NCBI RefSeq assembly: GCF_042477335.2
Contig: NC_091247.1
Span: 6,718,501-6,782,500 of the forward strand
Length of the DNA: 64,000 bases
Direction of reading: 5' to 3'
From: Ovis canadensis
Taxonomy: Eukaryota > Chordata > Mammalia > Artiodactyla > Bovidae
The position numbers were made by a program, and so were the translations under genes. How positions within the stretch are numbered: the stretch's first letter is position 1; the number at the start of each line of letters is the position of its first letter. The notes under the pieces were generated by a model. The model searched no databases, was not told where the DNA came from, and worked only from the letters and a program-made list of their open reading frames with translations. Shown here piece by piece: positions 19,743 through 32,100 of this stretch.

Positions 19743-22700
19743 CTGGGAAACAGGGCACAGCTGGGTTTCCTGCCGCTTCCGTCCTTGTCAGCCCGCCAGC
19801 ATGCGGCTCCTACAGGGCCTGTCCTCATCCCCACCCCAGCACATTCCCCACGTCTGCGGCCCTCAAGATTCGCTTTTGGTCAAGCCTGATGTAAGGGTTG
19901 GCTGGCTACCCCCACTAACTGGCTTCTAGAATAGCACGCCCTCCAAAAAAAGTCCCTACTTCAGCCAAGCTACAGGGGTGGGCGGATTCTGTGGTTTTCT
20001 GAAAGGGAGAGACGGTTGGGACTTTCCTGGCGGTCTGGTGGTTAGGACCTGAGCTTCCGCTGCAGAGGGCACGGGTTCGATCCCTGGTTGGGGAGCTAAG
20101 AAACCACAAGCTGCAGAGTCAAAATGAAAAAGAGAGCGAGAAAGAGAAGGGTGATGCTGTGGGCCAGGTGGAGGGCACCCACTCAGGGAGACTCACTGTG
20201 TTTGTTATTGAAGACCCCGACAGACAGCACCGCCTCCAGGTCCTTCAGCTGGATGTCCTCTCTCTTCCTCCCGGCCCGCCAGAAGTCAAGGGCCGTCTTA
20301 GTTATGAGGTCTCCGCCTGCGTTGCTGAGTTTGCCAGAGAAACCAGATTAAAATCACACACTGACTTCTCTATGACATATACACACTACTGTATATAAAA
20401 GATAACTAGTGAGAGCCTACTGTCCAGCACAGGGAACTCTACTCAATACTCTGTGGTGACCTAGATGGGTAAAAATACCTAAAACACAGTGTACATATGT
20501 ATATAACACTTTGCTATAACCTCAGATATGCAGATGACACCACCCTTATGACAGAAAGTGAAGAGGAACTAAAGAGCCTCTTGATGCAAGTGAAAGAGAG
20601 ACTGAAAAAGCTGACTTAAAGCTCAACATTCAAAAAACCAAGATCATGGCATCTGATCCCATCACTTCATGGCAAATAGATGGGGAAACAATGGAAACAG
20701 TGACAGACTTTATTTTCTTGGGCTCCAAAATCACTGCAGATGGTGACTGCAGCCATGAAATTAAAAGACGCTTGCTCCTTGGAAGAAAAGCTATGACCAA
20801 CCTAGATAGCACATTAAAAAGCAGAGACATTACTTTGCCAACAAAGGTCCATCTAGTCAAGGCTATGGTTTTTTCAGTAGTCATGTATGGATGTGAGAGT
20901 TGGACCATAAAGAAAGCTGAGCACTGAAGAATTCATGCTTTTGAACTGTGGTGTTGGAGAAGACTCTTGAGAGTCCCTTGGACTGCAAGGAGATCCAACC
21001 AGTCCATCCTCAAGAAAATCAGTCCTGAAGGACTGATTGGAAGTCCTTCATTGGAAGGACTGATGCTGAAACTGAAACTCCAATACTTTGGCTACCTGAT
21101 GTAAAGACCTGACTCATTGGAAAAGACCCTGATTCTGGGAAAGACTGAGGGCAGGAGGAGAAGGGGGCAACAGAGGATGAGATGGTTGGATGGCATCACC
21201 GACTCAATGGATATGAGTCTGAGCAAACTCCGGGAGATGGTGAAGGACAGGGAGGCCTGGCGTGGTGCAGTTCTTGAGGTCACAGAGTCAGACACGACTG
21301 AGCAACGACCAACAAACTCCCATAGACACTAGTACAGCACTAAACCAACTCGACTCCAATAACAATCAATTTCAAGAAAAAGACAGTCTAATCAGGAAAC
21401 GGGCCTGCTCTAAGTTCACTGTTTTTTCTTTTCCTTTTCAGTTTCTTTTCAGCTTACAGCCAAATAGATAAACCAGTCTATATGTATTAAAGGCGTGTAA
21501 TGACTTCTTACTGATGTCACTTATCAGGAAACACTGTGAGTTTTCTAAGATGGAATCAGTTTGTGATATTTCTCAAAAGTTTATTTTTAACCAAGGAGTA
21601 TTTACTATGTTTTACTAGACAAAGAAAGAGAAAAAACAAATGCATCTGCCCTCACGAGCTGAAAATCTGTTTTCTCAGGCAGAGATAAAAAAAAAAAACT
21701 TGGTGTGCAACGCTATGACTTTTTACCAACCCCAGAGATGACATGTGTAGGTAGCGAAACGGCCTATTATCAGTAACAATTTCCTTCATTCGTTTCCTCC
21801 TGCCCCTGCCCAGTGCCATGATGACACCAGCCACTCGGAAGAAGTCTGCAAGTTACTTTTGCCAGGCTGGCACATTTGTCCCCCCCACATTTCTAGCCCT
21901 TGGAAAATGAAGGGCTCGGTACATCCCCACTCAAGAAACACCTCCCACTGACCTGAGAAAGATGAAGATGGCCTTCCGGTAAGATACACCATCGATCTGC
22001 TCGTAGTAATCTAGGAACGGCTTGATTGCGTCAATGACTCCCGGGTGCAACTTATCCATCTCGTCAAATATGAACACGGAGCCCGCACATGCACTCACGT
22101 TACCCCGGATCCACCTCTGTAACTGGTCCTGGACCAACCATAAAAGAAAAAATGGGCCACAGGGACTCAAAAGGGTGTGCCCAGGGGAAAAGCGCTACGC
22201 TGTTCTTCACGCTCAGGAAGGTGAAAAATCAGAGCTCTCTGGGGTTTAACAACAACAACCACATCCTAACCTGCACTCACTGGGTAACTACTTTTCCAAA
22301 ACTTCATCTATAAAAAGTAGGAGGAACATGGCTGATTCATGTCAATGTATGGCAAAAACCACTACAATATTGCAATTAGCCTCCAATTAAATAAATGTTT
22401 AAAAAATTGAATTTTAAAAAAAGAAAGAAAAAAAAGGGGAGGGGGATGAAAACCAGCAGAGAGATGGGTGCTAAAAGGCAAATTAGTGTTTTCCTAACTC
22501 AAATGAAGAACCCAATGCAACTTTTTAAAGGTATAAGAAGTATAAGATATGTTTAAGAATAAGTATAAGAATATTTATCTTTTCAGTGGTAACCAACTGA
22601 TAATTTTCATCTCACTGTGGACGGAAATCTCAATTTTACTAGACATACTGAGGAATAAGAAACTAGACTAAGACCAGCGCTGTGTCCAAAGCCAGTGCCT

Positions 22701-24975
22701 TGTAATGGTGTTACAAGTATAGTGAACAAAGACGCTGACCTAGATGACATTTCACGACAAGCATGTGTGCCTGTATTTCTAGGGATTTATGAAAGAATTT
22801 GGAAAATAAGAAAATCATTCTCTTTTTGGCTGTCTTCCCTGTCTTACTGTTTATGTGGCAAATATCCACTTTTACTTCCTTGTTCAGTCCCTATTCCTTA
22901 TTTCAGTCCCCACCTAACACTAAGTAGGAACACTAAGGATGTAGGAATACAGGATGTCCATTTAAACAAGAGCCCTACCGGACAAGTTAACAATACAATG
23001 CCAAGAACATGAAGGACGGGAGGAGCAAAGGGAAAAACCGCCACTGAGGAGGAAAAAAAACCCTCTGGTCCTCACTGCTTAAATGCGGAGGCCAAGCTGA
23101 AGCTACATCACAGGCAGGAATTTATTTTTTCATTTTTGGCTGTGCTTGAGGGATCTTAGTTCCCTGACCAGGGATTGAACCTGTGCCCTCAGCAGTGAAA
23201 ACATGGAGTCCTAACCACGAGACCACCAAGGAATTCCCAAGGGAGCCTTAAATAAAGCCATTTGAGTCTGTTTCACTTAACCAAGGGCTCGGATGGGGAT
23301 GTTGCGCATGCTCACTGCACAGCACGGCTACCCTGCAGACTGGGAGACAGGAGATTTGGGTTCCAGTTTCTCATTTGTCATAAGGTCACAAAGACTGCGG
23401 GGAGCACGTCACCTTCCCGCTCTTGGCTCCATCTTTTAACGGAGCATCACCCCGCTGTACTGGGCTTCCCTGGTGGCTCAGTGGTAAAGAACCCACCTAT
23501 CACTGCAGGAAACGCGGATTCGATCCCTGGATCGGGAAGATCCCCTGGAGAAGGAAATGGCAGCCCACTCCAGTATTCTTGTCTGGGAAATGCCACGGAC
23601 AGAGGAGCCTGGTGGGCAACAGTCCATGGGGTGGCAAAGAGGCGGACACGACTTAGCGACTAAGCATGCCCACGCCCCGCTGTATTATTTTGGAATTGGT
23701 GAGGCAAAAGCTGCAGAACTGCAAATGGCAAAGGGTCACCAGGGTGAGGGACCTGTCCCTTAAACCAGTGGGGTCTGGGGCTACTGCAGCGCAAAGAAAG
23801 AAACAGAGGCTGGAGTCAGGGAGCAGGTCACCCAGACCAGTCGGAGAAGCCGGAGGACGGGATAACAATTCCTTGCCTGATACAGTTTTATGTGCTGCTC
23901 ATGAGGGAAGTGCAGGGTCGACACAAACAGGTGGACAAAGTTGCTCTTCAGGCCTTTGGGGTGAAGATTTTCAGCCACAATTTGGCTGACAAAATTCTTG
24001 CCTGTGCCAGCCCAGCCGTGTAAGGAGAGAGTCAGTGGTTTCTTCGGATTTTTGTTGTTCTTGAAGCCGGTCAGCGCCTTGAGAATCACCTCTGTGGCCA
24101 GATGCTGCCCAAACAGCTTCTCCTCCAAGTCCTGCTTCAGGGCTGTAGGAGCCAGCCCGAGAACAAGAGAGAAAAATACACATTAAACACGCACCAGAAG
24201 AGCAGTGCTCGCCCCAGCTGGCCAAAGTGGAAGGCACAGGTTAGCAAAGTGGTCCAGCATGTGATCTCTGCCAAACCCCAGGGCTGGCACTGAGGCGGAA
24301 CCACGGGGCTGCGGTCACACGAGGCCACTTCCAAGTAAAGGGACTGGAGAAGGAAACTAAATGCGTTCGCTCATCCAAGGACTGGCCCTCTCGACTGGGC
24401 TGCTGTGCTATTCCCCCAGCCACCCTACCGGCTTGGAAGAAAACCGAGAGTCAGATGTGGGCTTTCGGGGCGGAAGCTGCACATCTGAAAGGTACTTAAC
24501 AGGGTCGACACGGCACAGAAGGGCGGCTGCTTTTTCAGTTTCTTCTTACTGTCCTCCCAAGAATTGCAAACTTTTAGGGAGGAAGTTGGGCAGACCCCCC
24601 ACGATCCGGAGGATCTCTCCGAAGTCACGGCTTCCGAGGCGGCAGCCGGGACCGAAACCCCACCTCTTCTCCCTCCTACCCCATCCCAGGGTGAGCGCGG
24701 GGTGCGGGGGCGCTGACGCCCGCGAGAGGCCTGTCTCCCGCGCCCCGCGAGCCCCTCCAGGGCAGCCCCGCCGTACCCGACGCGTTGAGCGGCCGCTCGC
24801 TGCGGCAGCACTCGGCGAAGCGGCAGTACAGGTCCTTGTAAGACAGGTAGCCGGTGAGCGCCGACGCCGCCCCGATGGCGATGCCCACCGTGATAGGCTC
24901 GAATGCCGCCACCACGTGGGCCGCCAGCAGCAGCCGCAGCGCCGCGGCGCCCCCAAGCCGCGGATCCAGCCGCAT
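19501..24975 (-). CDS. TOR1B: TorsinB, ER-lumenal AAA+ ATPase (five exons, 336 aa)
   Basis: Read on the minus strand, exons 24975-24777, 24142-23877, 22128-21953, 20324-20197 and 19742-19501 sum to 1011 nt (336 aa plus stop, the human length). The N-terminus has a hydrophobic signal ([13 protein letters not shown]) followed by the membrane-associating segment [17 protein letters not shown]. Walker A is GWAGTGKN (Lys 115), Walker B VFIFDE (Glu 178); sequons at N64 (NAS) and N165 (NVS); the C-terminal GCK Cys is 326; it ends SRLDFY. Exons 2-4 are the same length as in TOR1A, showing common descent. Known role: paralogue of torsinA with the same LAP1/LULL1 cofactors, partly redundant and more abundant outside neurons. 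Intron 2 has a GC donor. The start at 24975 was chosen by the signal peptide and family length; in-frame ATGs lie upstream at 25092, 25134 and 25149. Confidence 0.96.
20015..20140 (+). repeat. CHR-type SINE in TOR1B intron 4
   Basis: gggactttcctggcggtctg, cgggttcgatccctggttgg and an A-rich tail. The host intron is only 454 bp. Confidence 0.85.
20197..20324 (-). CDS. TOR1B: TOR1B exon 4
   Basis: The acceptor is aaactcag with a weak pyrimidine tract, and the donor is GTGAGT. The exon encodes [31 protein letters not shown] and VGVFNNKH. L1 3'-end sequence begins a few tens of bases upstream of the acceptor. Confidence 0.94.
20345..20518 (+). mobile_element. L1 3'-end fragment in TOR1B intron 3
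   Basis: ctgtccagcacagggaactc, tactcaatactctgtggtga and cctagatgggtaaaaatacc are L1 tail text. It abuts the exon 4 acceptor region. Confidence 0.7.
20516..21330 (+). mobile_element. BovB LINE 3' portion in TOR1B intron 3
   Basis: Starts in the reverse transcriptase box (CTCAGATATGCAGATGAC, encoding LRYADD) and runs to the BovB 3' end at gtcagacacgactgagca. It contains stops and an internal hairpin (21027-21034 with 21042-21049). Antisense to TOR1B. Confidence 0.9.
21953..22128 (-). CDS. TOR1B: TOR1B exon 3 (Walker B)
   Basis: The acceptor is gtccag and the donor is GTCAGT. The exon encodes [30 protein letters not shown] and the segment ending AIFIFL. Confidence 0.95.
22322..22440 (+). repeat. 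L1 3'-end fragment with A-rich tail
   Basis: catggctgattcatgtcaat, gcctccaattaaataaatg and an A-rich run. Confidence 0.65.
23118..23240 (-). repeat. CHR-type SINE
   Basis: Minus orientation: ttttggctgtgcttgaggga to gaccaccaaggaattccc. TOR1B intron 2. Confidence 0.8.
23460..23670 (+). repeat. Bov-tA SINE
   Basis: Full-length, gggcttccctggtggctcag to ggacacgacttagcgact. TOR1B intron 2, about 200 bp from exon 2. Confidence 0.9.
23877..24142 (-). CDS. TOR1B: TOR1B exon 2 (Walker A), GC donor
   Basis: The acceptor is ctacag. The exon encodes [35 protein letters not shown] and ends IKLYQ on a codon boundary. The intron begins GCAAGG, the same GC-type donor at the same position as in TOR1A. Confidence 0.94.
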
Positions 24976-25209
24976 AGCCCACGTAGCGCCCGCCGCCACC
25001 GCCTTCGCAGCAGCCTGGGCACCCAGGCGGTCGAGCGGTGGGATGGACTTCCGGTATGCGCCACTTCCGACCTCCAGGTCCGCCCACCCCATAGGGCGGC
25101 TTCGATGGCTAGGGGCGTGGCTCCGTGTCGCCATCTTTGTGAGTGGCACTAAAGCTGTCTCCGTTCAGGGGCGTGGCTCTTTGCCGCCTTCTTTGTGACT
25201 GGCACGAAA
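24690..25209 (-). promoter_or_regulatory. TOR1B: TOR1B CpG-rich promoter region
   Basis: CpG-dense DNA covers exon 1 and about 170 bp upstream. On the minus strand 25141-25129 reads CACAAAGATGGCG, the same core found at the TOR1A promoter. The segment 25111-25153 is repeated with 37/43 identity at 25167-25209; the second copy has lost the ATG core (AAGAAGGCG). A BovB 3' fragment begins only 12 bp beyond. Confidence 0.65.
24777..24975 (-). CDS. TOR1B: TOR1B exon 1 (coding part)
   Basis: It begins [20 protein letters not shown], continues through [20 protein letters not shown] and the Cys-rich YCRFAECC, and ends LNAS plus one base. The donor is GTACGG and the exon lies in a CpG island. Confidence 0.93.
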
Positions 25210-25220
25210 ATCCTCTCAGC

Positions 25221-25663
25221 TTGGTCCAGTTGAGTCGCTCGCTAGTGTCCGACTCTTTGAAACCCCATGGACTGCAGCACGCCAGGCCTCCCTGTCCATC
25301 ACCAGCTCCCGGAGTTTACTCAAACTCATGTCCATCCAGTCGGTGATGCCATCCAACCATCTCATCCTCTGTCGTCCCCTTCTCCCATCTTCAGTCTTTC
25401 CCAGCATCAGGGGCTTTTCAAATGAGTCAGTTCTTCGCATCAGGTGGCCAAAGTATTGGAGTTTCAGCTTCAGCGTCAGTCCTTCCAATGAATATTCAGG
25501 ACTGATCTCCCTTAAGATGAACTGGTTGAATCTCCTTGCAGACCAAGGAACTCTCAAGAGTCATCTCCAACTCCACAGTTCAAAAGCACCAGTTCTTCAG
25601 CGCTCAGCTTTCTTCATAGTCCAACTCTTACATCCATACCCGACTACTGGAAAAACCATCTAG
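25221..25663 (-). mobile_element. BovB LINE 3' fragment, 5' of TOR1B
   Basis: Minus-oriented BovB 3' end starting 12 bp beyond the duplicated TOR1B upstream element; contains ggtggccaaagtattggagt. Confidence 0.88.
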
Positions 25664-25679
25664 AAAAGCTTGGTGGAGG

Positions 25680-25782
25680 TGGTGGTTTAGTCTCTAAGTC
25701 GTGTCCGGCTCTTGCGATCCCAGGGACTGTAGCCTGCTAGGCTCCTCTGTCCGTGAGATTTTCCAGGCAACAATCCTGGAGT
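25680..25782 (-). repeat. Truncated Bov-tA SINE
   Basis: Only the first ~100 bp in minus orientation, gtcgtgtccggctcttgcga to caatcctggagtgg. Confidence 0.7.
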
Positions 25783-26363
25783 GGTTAGCTTCTGTTTCAA
25801 ATCCATGCCTAACTTCTACTGGTTTGCTTTCTTCCCAGATCTTTCACACTTTGCTTTGTCACCCCTCCTTTCACTTCCCCTGGAGCTATCCTGAGCATTT
25901 GTCAAGTCTCCCCACCCACCTGCCTTCCTGAAACAGTTGCTTAGAGCTCTGTACTGCGGGCCCCAGGCTAAGCCCTGGGGCTACAGCAAGGCAGATGTGC
26001 CAGGTCCAACCCAGAAGTCCATTCTTCCACTGAGCTGCTACAAGACCAGCTCCTTGCTGGATGCTGGAAAACAGCAAGGAAGTAGAGGGGGCTGCCCCTA
26101 CCCTCTGGACTTCTAGGGGCGGCAGTCAGTGGGTGAGGGTCCATGCCGAGCTCTTTGAAGGTCAGGGGCCCATGGAGCAGGGAATGCGTTTGTCTAGACT
26201 CGAAAGAGTTGACCAAGTGAAGAGTAAGGAGTAGAGTGTGCTATGCAGAGAACAGAATATGCAGGATGTGCAGTCTGGGGAACTGAAGTATGTCACGTGG
26301 TGGAAGCTGGTGAGAATGGAGAACCAGACAGATTGGAAGGGGAAGGCCTCTGTTTTGGTGGGG

Positions 26364-27425
26364 GGTAATAAAAAACTCTGGAAAATTCTGAAAGAGATGG
26401 GAATACCAAACCACCTGACCTGCCTCTTGAGAAATCTATATGCAAGTCAGGAAGCAACAGTTAGAACCAGACATGGAACAACAGACTGGTTCCAAATAGG
26501 AAAAGGAGTAGGTCAAGGCTATATATTGTCACCCTGTTTATTTAACTTATATGCAGAGTAAGTACATCATGCGAAATGCTAGGCTAGATAAAGCACAAGC
26601 TGGAATCAAGATTGCCAGGAGAAATATCAATAACCTCAGATATGCAGATGACACCACCCTTACAGCAGAAAGTGAAGACGAACTAAAAAGCCTCTTGATG
26701 AAAGTGAAAGAGGAGAGTAGAAAAGTTGGCTTAAAGCTCAACATCCACAAAACAAAGATCATGGCATCTGGTTCCATTACTTCATGGGAAATAAATGGGG
26801 AAACAGTGGAAACAGTGGCAGACTCTATTTTTCTGGACTCCAGAATCACTGCAGATGGCGACTGCAGCCATGAAATAAAAAGACACTTGCTCCTTGGAAG
26901 AAAAGCTATGACCAACCTAGACAGCATATTAAAAAGCAGAGACATTATTTGCCAACAAAGGTCCTTCTAGTCAAGGCTATGGTTTTTCCAGTAGTCATGT
27001 ATGGATGTGAGAGTTGAACTATAAAGAAAGCTGAGCACCAAAGAATGGATGCTTTTGAACTGTGGTGTTGGAGAAGACTATTGAGAGTCCCCTGGACTGC
27101 AAGGAGATCCAACCAGTTCATCCTAAAGGAGATCAGTCCTGAATATTCATTGGAAGGACTGATGCTGAAGCTGAAACTCCAGTACTTTGGCCACCTGATG
27201 CGAAGAGCTGACTCATTGGAAAGACCCTGACGCTGGGAAAGATTGAAGATGGGAGGAGAAGGGGATGACAGAGGATGAGATGGCTGGATGGCATCACCAA
27301 CTCGATGGACATGAGTTTGAGTGAACTCCCGGAGTTGGTGATGGACAGGGAGGCCTGGCATGCTGCAGTCCATGGGCTCCCAAAGAGTCGGACACGACTG
27401 AGCAACTGAATGGAACTGAACTGAA
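26364..27425 (+). mobile_element. BovB LINE, 5'-truncated
   Basis: Carries the C-terminal half of the reverse transcriptase, with LRYADDTTL at about 26,634-26,660, then the 3' region. Frameshifts and stops break the frame (an in-frame TGA at the usual ESWT segment near 27,015). Ends in actgaatggaactgaac. Not autonomous. Confidence 0.9.
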
Positions 27426-28889
27426 GGTTTCACACAGAGAACTACTCATGCCTGGGATCACCGTGGCTACTGGGTTCACTGAGGAGGCTGTTGCAGTGGT
27501 CCAGGTAACCTTGGCCAAAACTTCGCCAAAATTTGTTGAGTTCATTCATCAGCCAGTGTATTAACAAATATTTAACAAACACTGGCTGTGTCAGAGCCAG
27601 CGCCATACAATGCAGGGCATAGAATAGGTACAGTTCCTGCCTTCACTGATGCCAAAAGCTCAGCTCGTCTGTACACCATTGCCAATCGGATCTTGGACAT
27701 AGAATTTTAGGTGGAGTAGAGGAGGATAACTTTATTATGTTGCTAGGCAAAGGGGGACATAGCAGATTTGATAAGGAGTTTTATGACAATATTTCCCAAA
27801 GGTGAGGTTGCTGACAAGATTAAGGTGGGTGCAGAGTCTCGGGGTCTCCAAATCTCAATGGGCTTCTTTGGTTTAATCTTGTGTTTTCCTGGCCGCTGCT
27901 CATTTGATTGACAGTCAACTGTTCGAATCTGCTCTTTGGAAGTCAGGGAAGGATGTGGAGGCTGGAGTCTTGCCTACAAGAAACAGCAGGGAAAAGGGCC
28001 TCCAGGCCTGGAAGCCCCACAGGGCCCCGCTGGGTTTCATCTCGGAGCTCTCAGTCTAGTGGGGGAGACAAATGGACAAGCGGTTAGTGACCATCTGGTC
28101 AATGCTGTGATGTGGGGTGCACAGAGAAGGCACCCCTCTTAGGGGACAAGTTGGGGAAGGCTCTCTTCCTCCAAGTCTCAGTCTTGACCTGGAGAATGGG
28201 TCCAAATGACTCAAGGGGACTGAGGCAAGTGAGGAGGGGAAGGGTGAAGGTGGTCAGGCCGAATGCTTCAGGCACAGTGTGGTATGCACTACCCATACGG
28301 CTGGTGATAAGTGAGATCCAGACACACGGGGAGCCCCAGGTTCTCAGGCAGCTGAACTGTGAAGGCAGGAGAGACTGGAATGGCAGCCAGGGGTCCAATC
28401 ATCAGGACTTCTCTTTCCAGGCTTTATCCTGGGGGCAGAAGAGCCCAGAGGGCTTTCAGCAGTGGTTGTTCAGACCACTCTGGTCTTGTATTAGGGTTGG
28501 AGGGGCCAAGACTATGGTAGAGAGACTGGCTTCAAGGCCTGAGCAGTATTCCAGGAGAGAGAAGATGGTGGCTTGAACTGGTGCAGAGGCAGCAGAGGGA
28601 ACGAAAGGAATCTGAGAGTTACTCTGGCAGTGGAAACGGGGCAGGATGAGCCACTGTGACTGGGGAGGTGGGGGTGCTACGGGGAAGGAACAGGTTGGGG
28701 TTAGATGATGAGGACTCCATTTTTCAATGCCAACCTGCTTGTTTCTTGCAGGACATTGTATGTATTTTGTGTTATCATTAGTCATAAATGCCAGTTGCTG
28801 AGCTTTTGTAATTCCAGGCAAAACTGCCATTGATTCCTTCTGGCACCATACACAGTCCTTAAAGGCCACCAATGTTTCCTTTCAAACAC
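27426..28889. other. Unique intergenic sequence
   Basis: About 1.5 kb with no gene, SINE or LINE that I recognise with confidence. No CpG island. Confidence 0.5.
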
Positions 28890-29103
28890 TGAAAGTGAAC
28901 ATGTTAGTCATTCAGTTGTGTCTGACTGTTTGTGACCCCATGGACCGTAGCCCGCCTGGCTCCACTGTCTATGGAATTCTCCAGGCAAGAATACTGGAGT
29001 GAGTTGCCATTTCCTTCTTCATGGGATCTTCCTGACCCAGGGATTGAATCCGAATCTCCTGCATTGGAGGCAGATTCTTTACCATCTGAGTCTCCAGAGA
29101 ACC
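28890..29103 (-). repeat. Bov-tA SINE
   Basis: Minus orientation, gttgtgtctgactgtttgtg to catctgagtctccagaga. Confidence 0.88.
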
Positions 29104-29104
29104 A

Positions 29105-32100
29105 TGGTCTAAAAAGTCTTTCCTGACTTGTGATTTCGGTTTTGACCATCTGGTGGTGTCCATGTGTAGAGTCTTCTCTTGTGTTGTTGGAGGAGGGCGT
29201 TTGCTATGACAGTGCGTTCTCTTAACAAAACTCTATGAGCCTTTGCCCTACTTAATTTTGTCTCCAAGGCCAAATTTGCCTGTTACTCCAGGTGTTTCTT
29301 GACTTCCTACCTTTGCATTCCAGTCTCCTATAATGAAAAGGACATCTTTTGGGGGTGTTAGTTCTAAAAGGTCTTGTAGGTCTTCATAGAACCGTTCAAC
29401 TTCAACTTCTTCAGCATTACTGGTTAAGGCATAAACTTGGATTACTGTGATATTGAATGGTTTGCCTTGGAAACAAACAGAGATCATTCTGTTGTTTTTG
29501 AGATTGCACCCAAGTACTGCATTTCGGACTCTTTTGTTGACTATGAGGGCTACTCCATTTCTTCTAAGGGATTCTTGCCCACAGTAGTAGATATAATGGT
29601 CATCTGAGTTAAATTCACCCATTCAGGTCCATTTTAGTTCACTGACTCCTAAAATGTCGGTGTTCACTCTTGCCATCTCCTGTTTGACCACTACTAATTT
29701 ACCTTGATTCATGGATCTAATATTCCAGATTCCTATGCAATATTGTTCTTTACAGCATCAGACTTTACTCCCATCCCCAGTTACATCCGCAGTTGGGCGT
29801 TGTTTTCTCTCTGGCTCCATCTCTTGCTTCTTTCTGGTGTTACTTCCCCACTCTTCTCCAGGAGCATATTTGGCACCTACTGACCCAGGGAGTTCATCTT
29901 TCAGTGTCGTACCTTTTTGGCTTTTCATACTATTCAGGGGGTTCTCAAGGCAAGAATACTTTAGTGGTTTGCCATTGCGTTCTCCATGCAGCCAAAGATG
30001 GAAAAGCTCTATACAGTTGGCAAAAACAAGACTGGGAGCTGACTGTGTCTCAGATCATGAACTCCTTATTGCCAAATTCAGAATTAAATTGAACAAAGTA
30101 TGGAAAACCACTATGACTTAAGTCAAATCCCTCATGATTATACAGTGGATGTGACAAATAGATTTAAGGGATTAGATCTGATAGACAGAATGCCTGGAGA
30201 ACTGTGGATGGAGGTTCATGACACTGTACAGGAGGCAGGGATCAAGACCATTCCCAAGAAAAACAAATGCAAAAAGGCAAAATGGTTGTCTGAGGAGGCC
30301 TTAAAAATAGCTGAGAAAAGAAGAGAAGCAAAAGGCGAAGGAGAAAAAGAGATATATACCCATCTGAAAGCAGAGTTCCAAAGATTAGCAAGGAGAGAGA
30401 ATCACTTCCTCAGTGATCAGTGTGAAGAAATAGAAGAAACAATAGAATGGGAAAGACTAGAGACCTCTTCAAGAAAATTAGAGATACCGAGGGAACATTT
30501 CATGCAAAGATGGGCACAATAAAGGACAGAAATGGTATGCACCTAACAGAAGCAGAAGGTATTAAGAAGAGGTAGCAAGAATATGCAAAAGAATTATACA
30601 AAAAAGGTCTTCACGACCCAGATAATCATGATGGTGTGATCACTCACCTAGAGTCAGACATCCTGGAATGTGAAGTCAGGTGGGCCTTAGGAAGCATCAC
30701 TACGAACAAAGCTAGTGGAGGTGATGGAATTCCAGTTGAGCTATTTCAAATCCTGAAAGATGATGTTAAAATGCTGCACTCAATATGCCAGCAAATTTGG
30801 AAAACTCAGCAGTGCCACAGGACTGGAAAAGATCATTCCAATTCCAGAAAAAAGCAGTATCAAAGAATGTTCAAACTATTGCACAATTGCACTCATCTCA
30901 CACGCTAGCAAAGTAATGCTCAAAATTCTCCCAGCCAGGCTTCAGCAATATGTGAACCGTGAACTTCCAGATGTTCAAGCTCGTTTTAGAAAAGGCAGAG
31001 GAACCAGAGATCAAATTGCCAACATCTTCTGGATCATCAAAAAAGCAAAAGAGTTCCAGAAAAACTTCTACTTCTGCTTTATTGATTACACCAAAGCCTT
31101 TGACTGTGTGGATCACAATAAACTGTGGAAAATTCTTCAAGAGATGGGAATACCAGACCACCTGACCTGCCTCCTGAGAAATCTGCATACAGGTCAGGAA
31201 GCAACAGTTAGAACTGGACATGGAACAACAGACTGGTTCCAAATCAGGAAAGGATTACATCAAGGCTGTATATTGTCACCTGCTTATTTAACTTATATGC
31301 AGAATACATCATGCGAAATGCCAGGCTGGATGAAGCACAAGCTGGAATCAAGATTTCTGGGAGAAATATCAATAACCTCAGATACACAGATGACACCACC
31401 TTTATGGCAGAAGGTGAAGAAGAACTAAACAACCTCTTGATAAAAGTAAAAGAGGAGAGTGAAAAAGTTGGCTTAAAACTCAACATTCAGAAAACTAAGA
31501 TCATGGCATCTGGTCCCATCATGTCATGACAAATAGATATGGAAACAATAGAAACAGTGACAGACTTATTTTCTTGGGCTCCAAAATCACTGCAGATGGT
31601 GACTGCAGCCATGAAATTAAAAGACTCTTACTCCTTGGAAGAAAAGCCGTGACCAACCTAGACAGCATGCTGAAACGCAGAGACATTACTTTGCCAACAA
31701 AGGTCCATCCAGTCAAAGCTATGGTTTTTCCAGTGGTCATGTGTGGACGTGAGAGTTGGACTATAAAGAAAGCTGAGCACCGAAGAATGAATGCTTTTGA
31801 ACTGTGGTGTTGGAGAAGACTCTTGAGAGTCCCTGGGACTGCAAGGAGATCCAACCAGTCCATCCTAAAGGAGATCAGTCCTGAATACTCATTGGAAGGA
31901 CTGATGTTGAAGCTGAAACTCCAATACTTTGGCTACATGAGGCGAAGAACTGACTCATTGGAAAAACCCTGATGCTGGGAAAGGTTGAAAGCAGGAGAAG
32001 GGGACGACAGAGGGTGAGATGTTTTGGATGACATCACCAATGCCATGGATGTGAGTTTGAGCAAGCTCCGGGAGATGGTGAAGGGCAGAGAAGCCTATTG

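Noticed and set aside
24975-25149. Extended 394-residue TOR1B as the main product
   Set aside because: The extension has no signal-like features, and the 336-aa product starting at 24975 matches the family length and N-terminus. The upstream ATGs are kept as a finding only.
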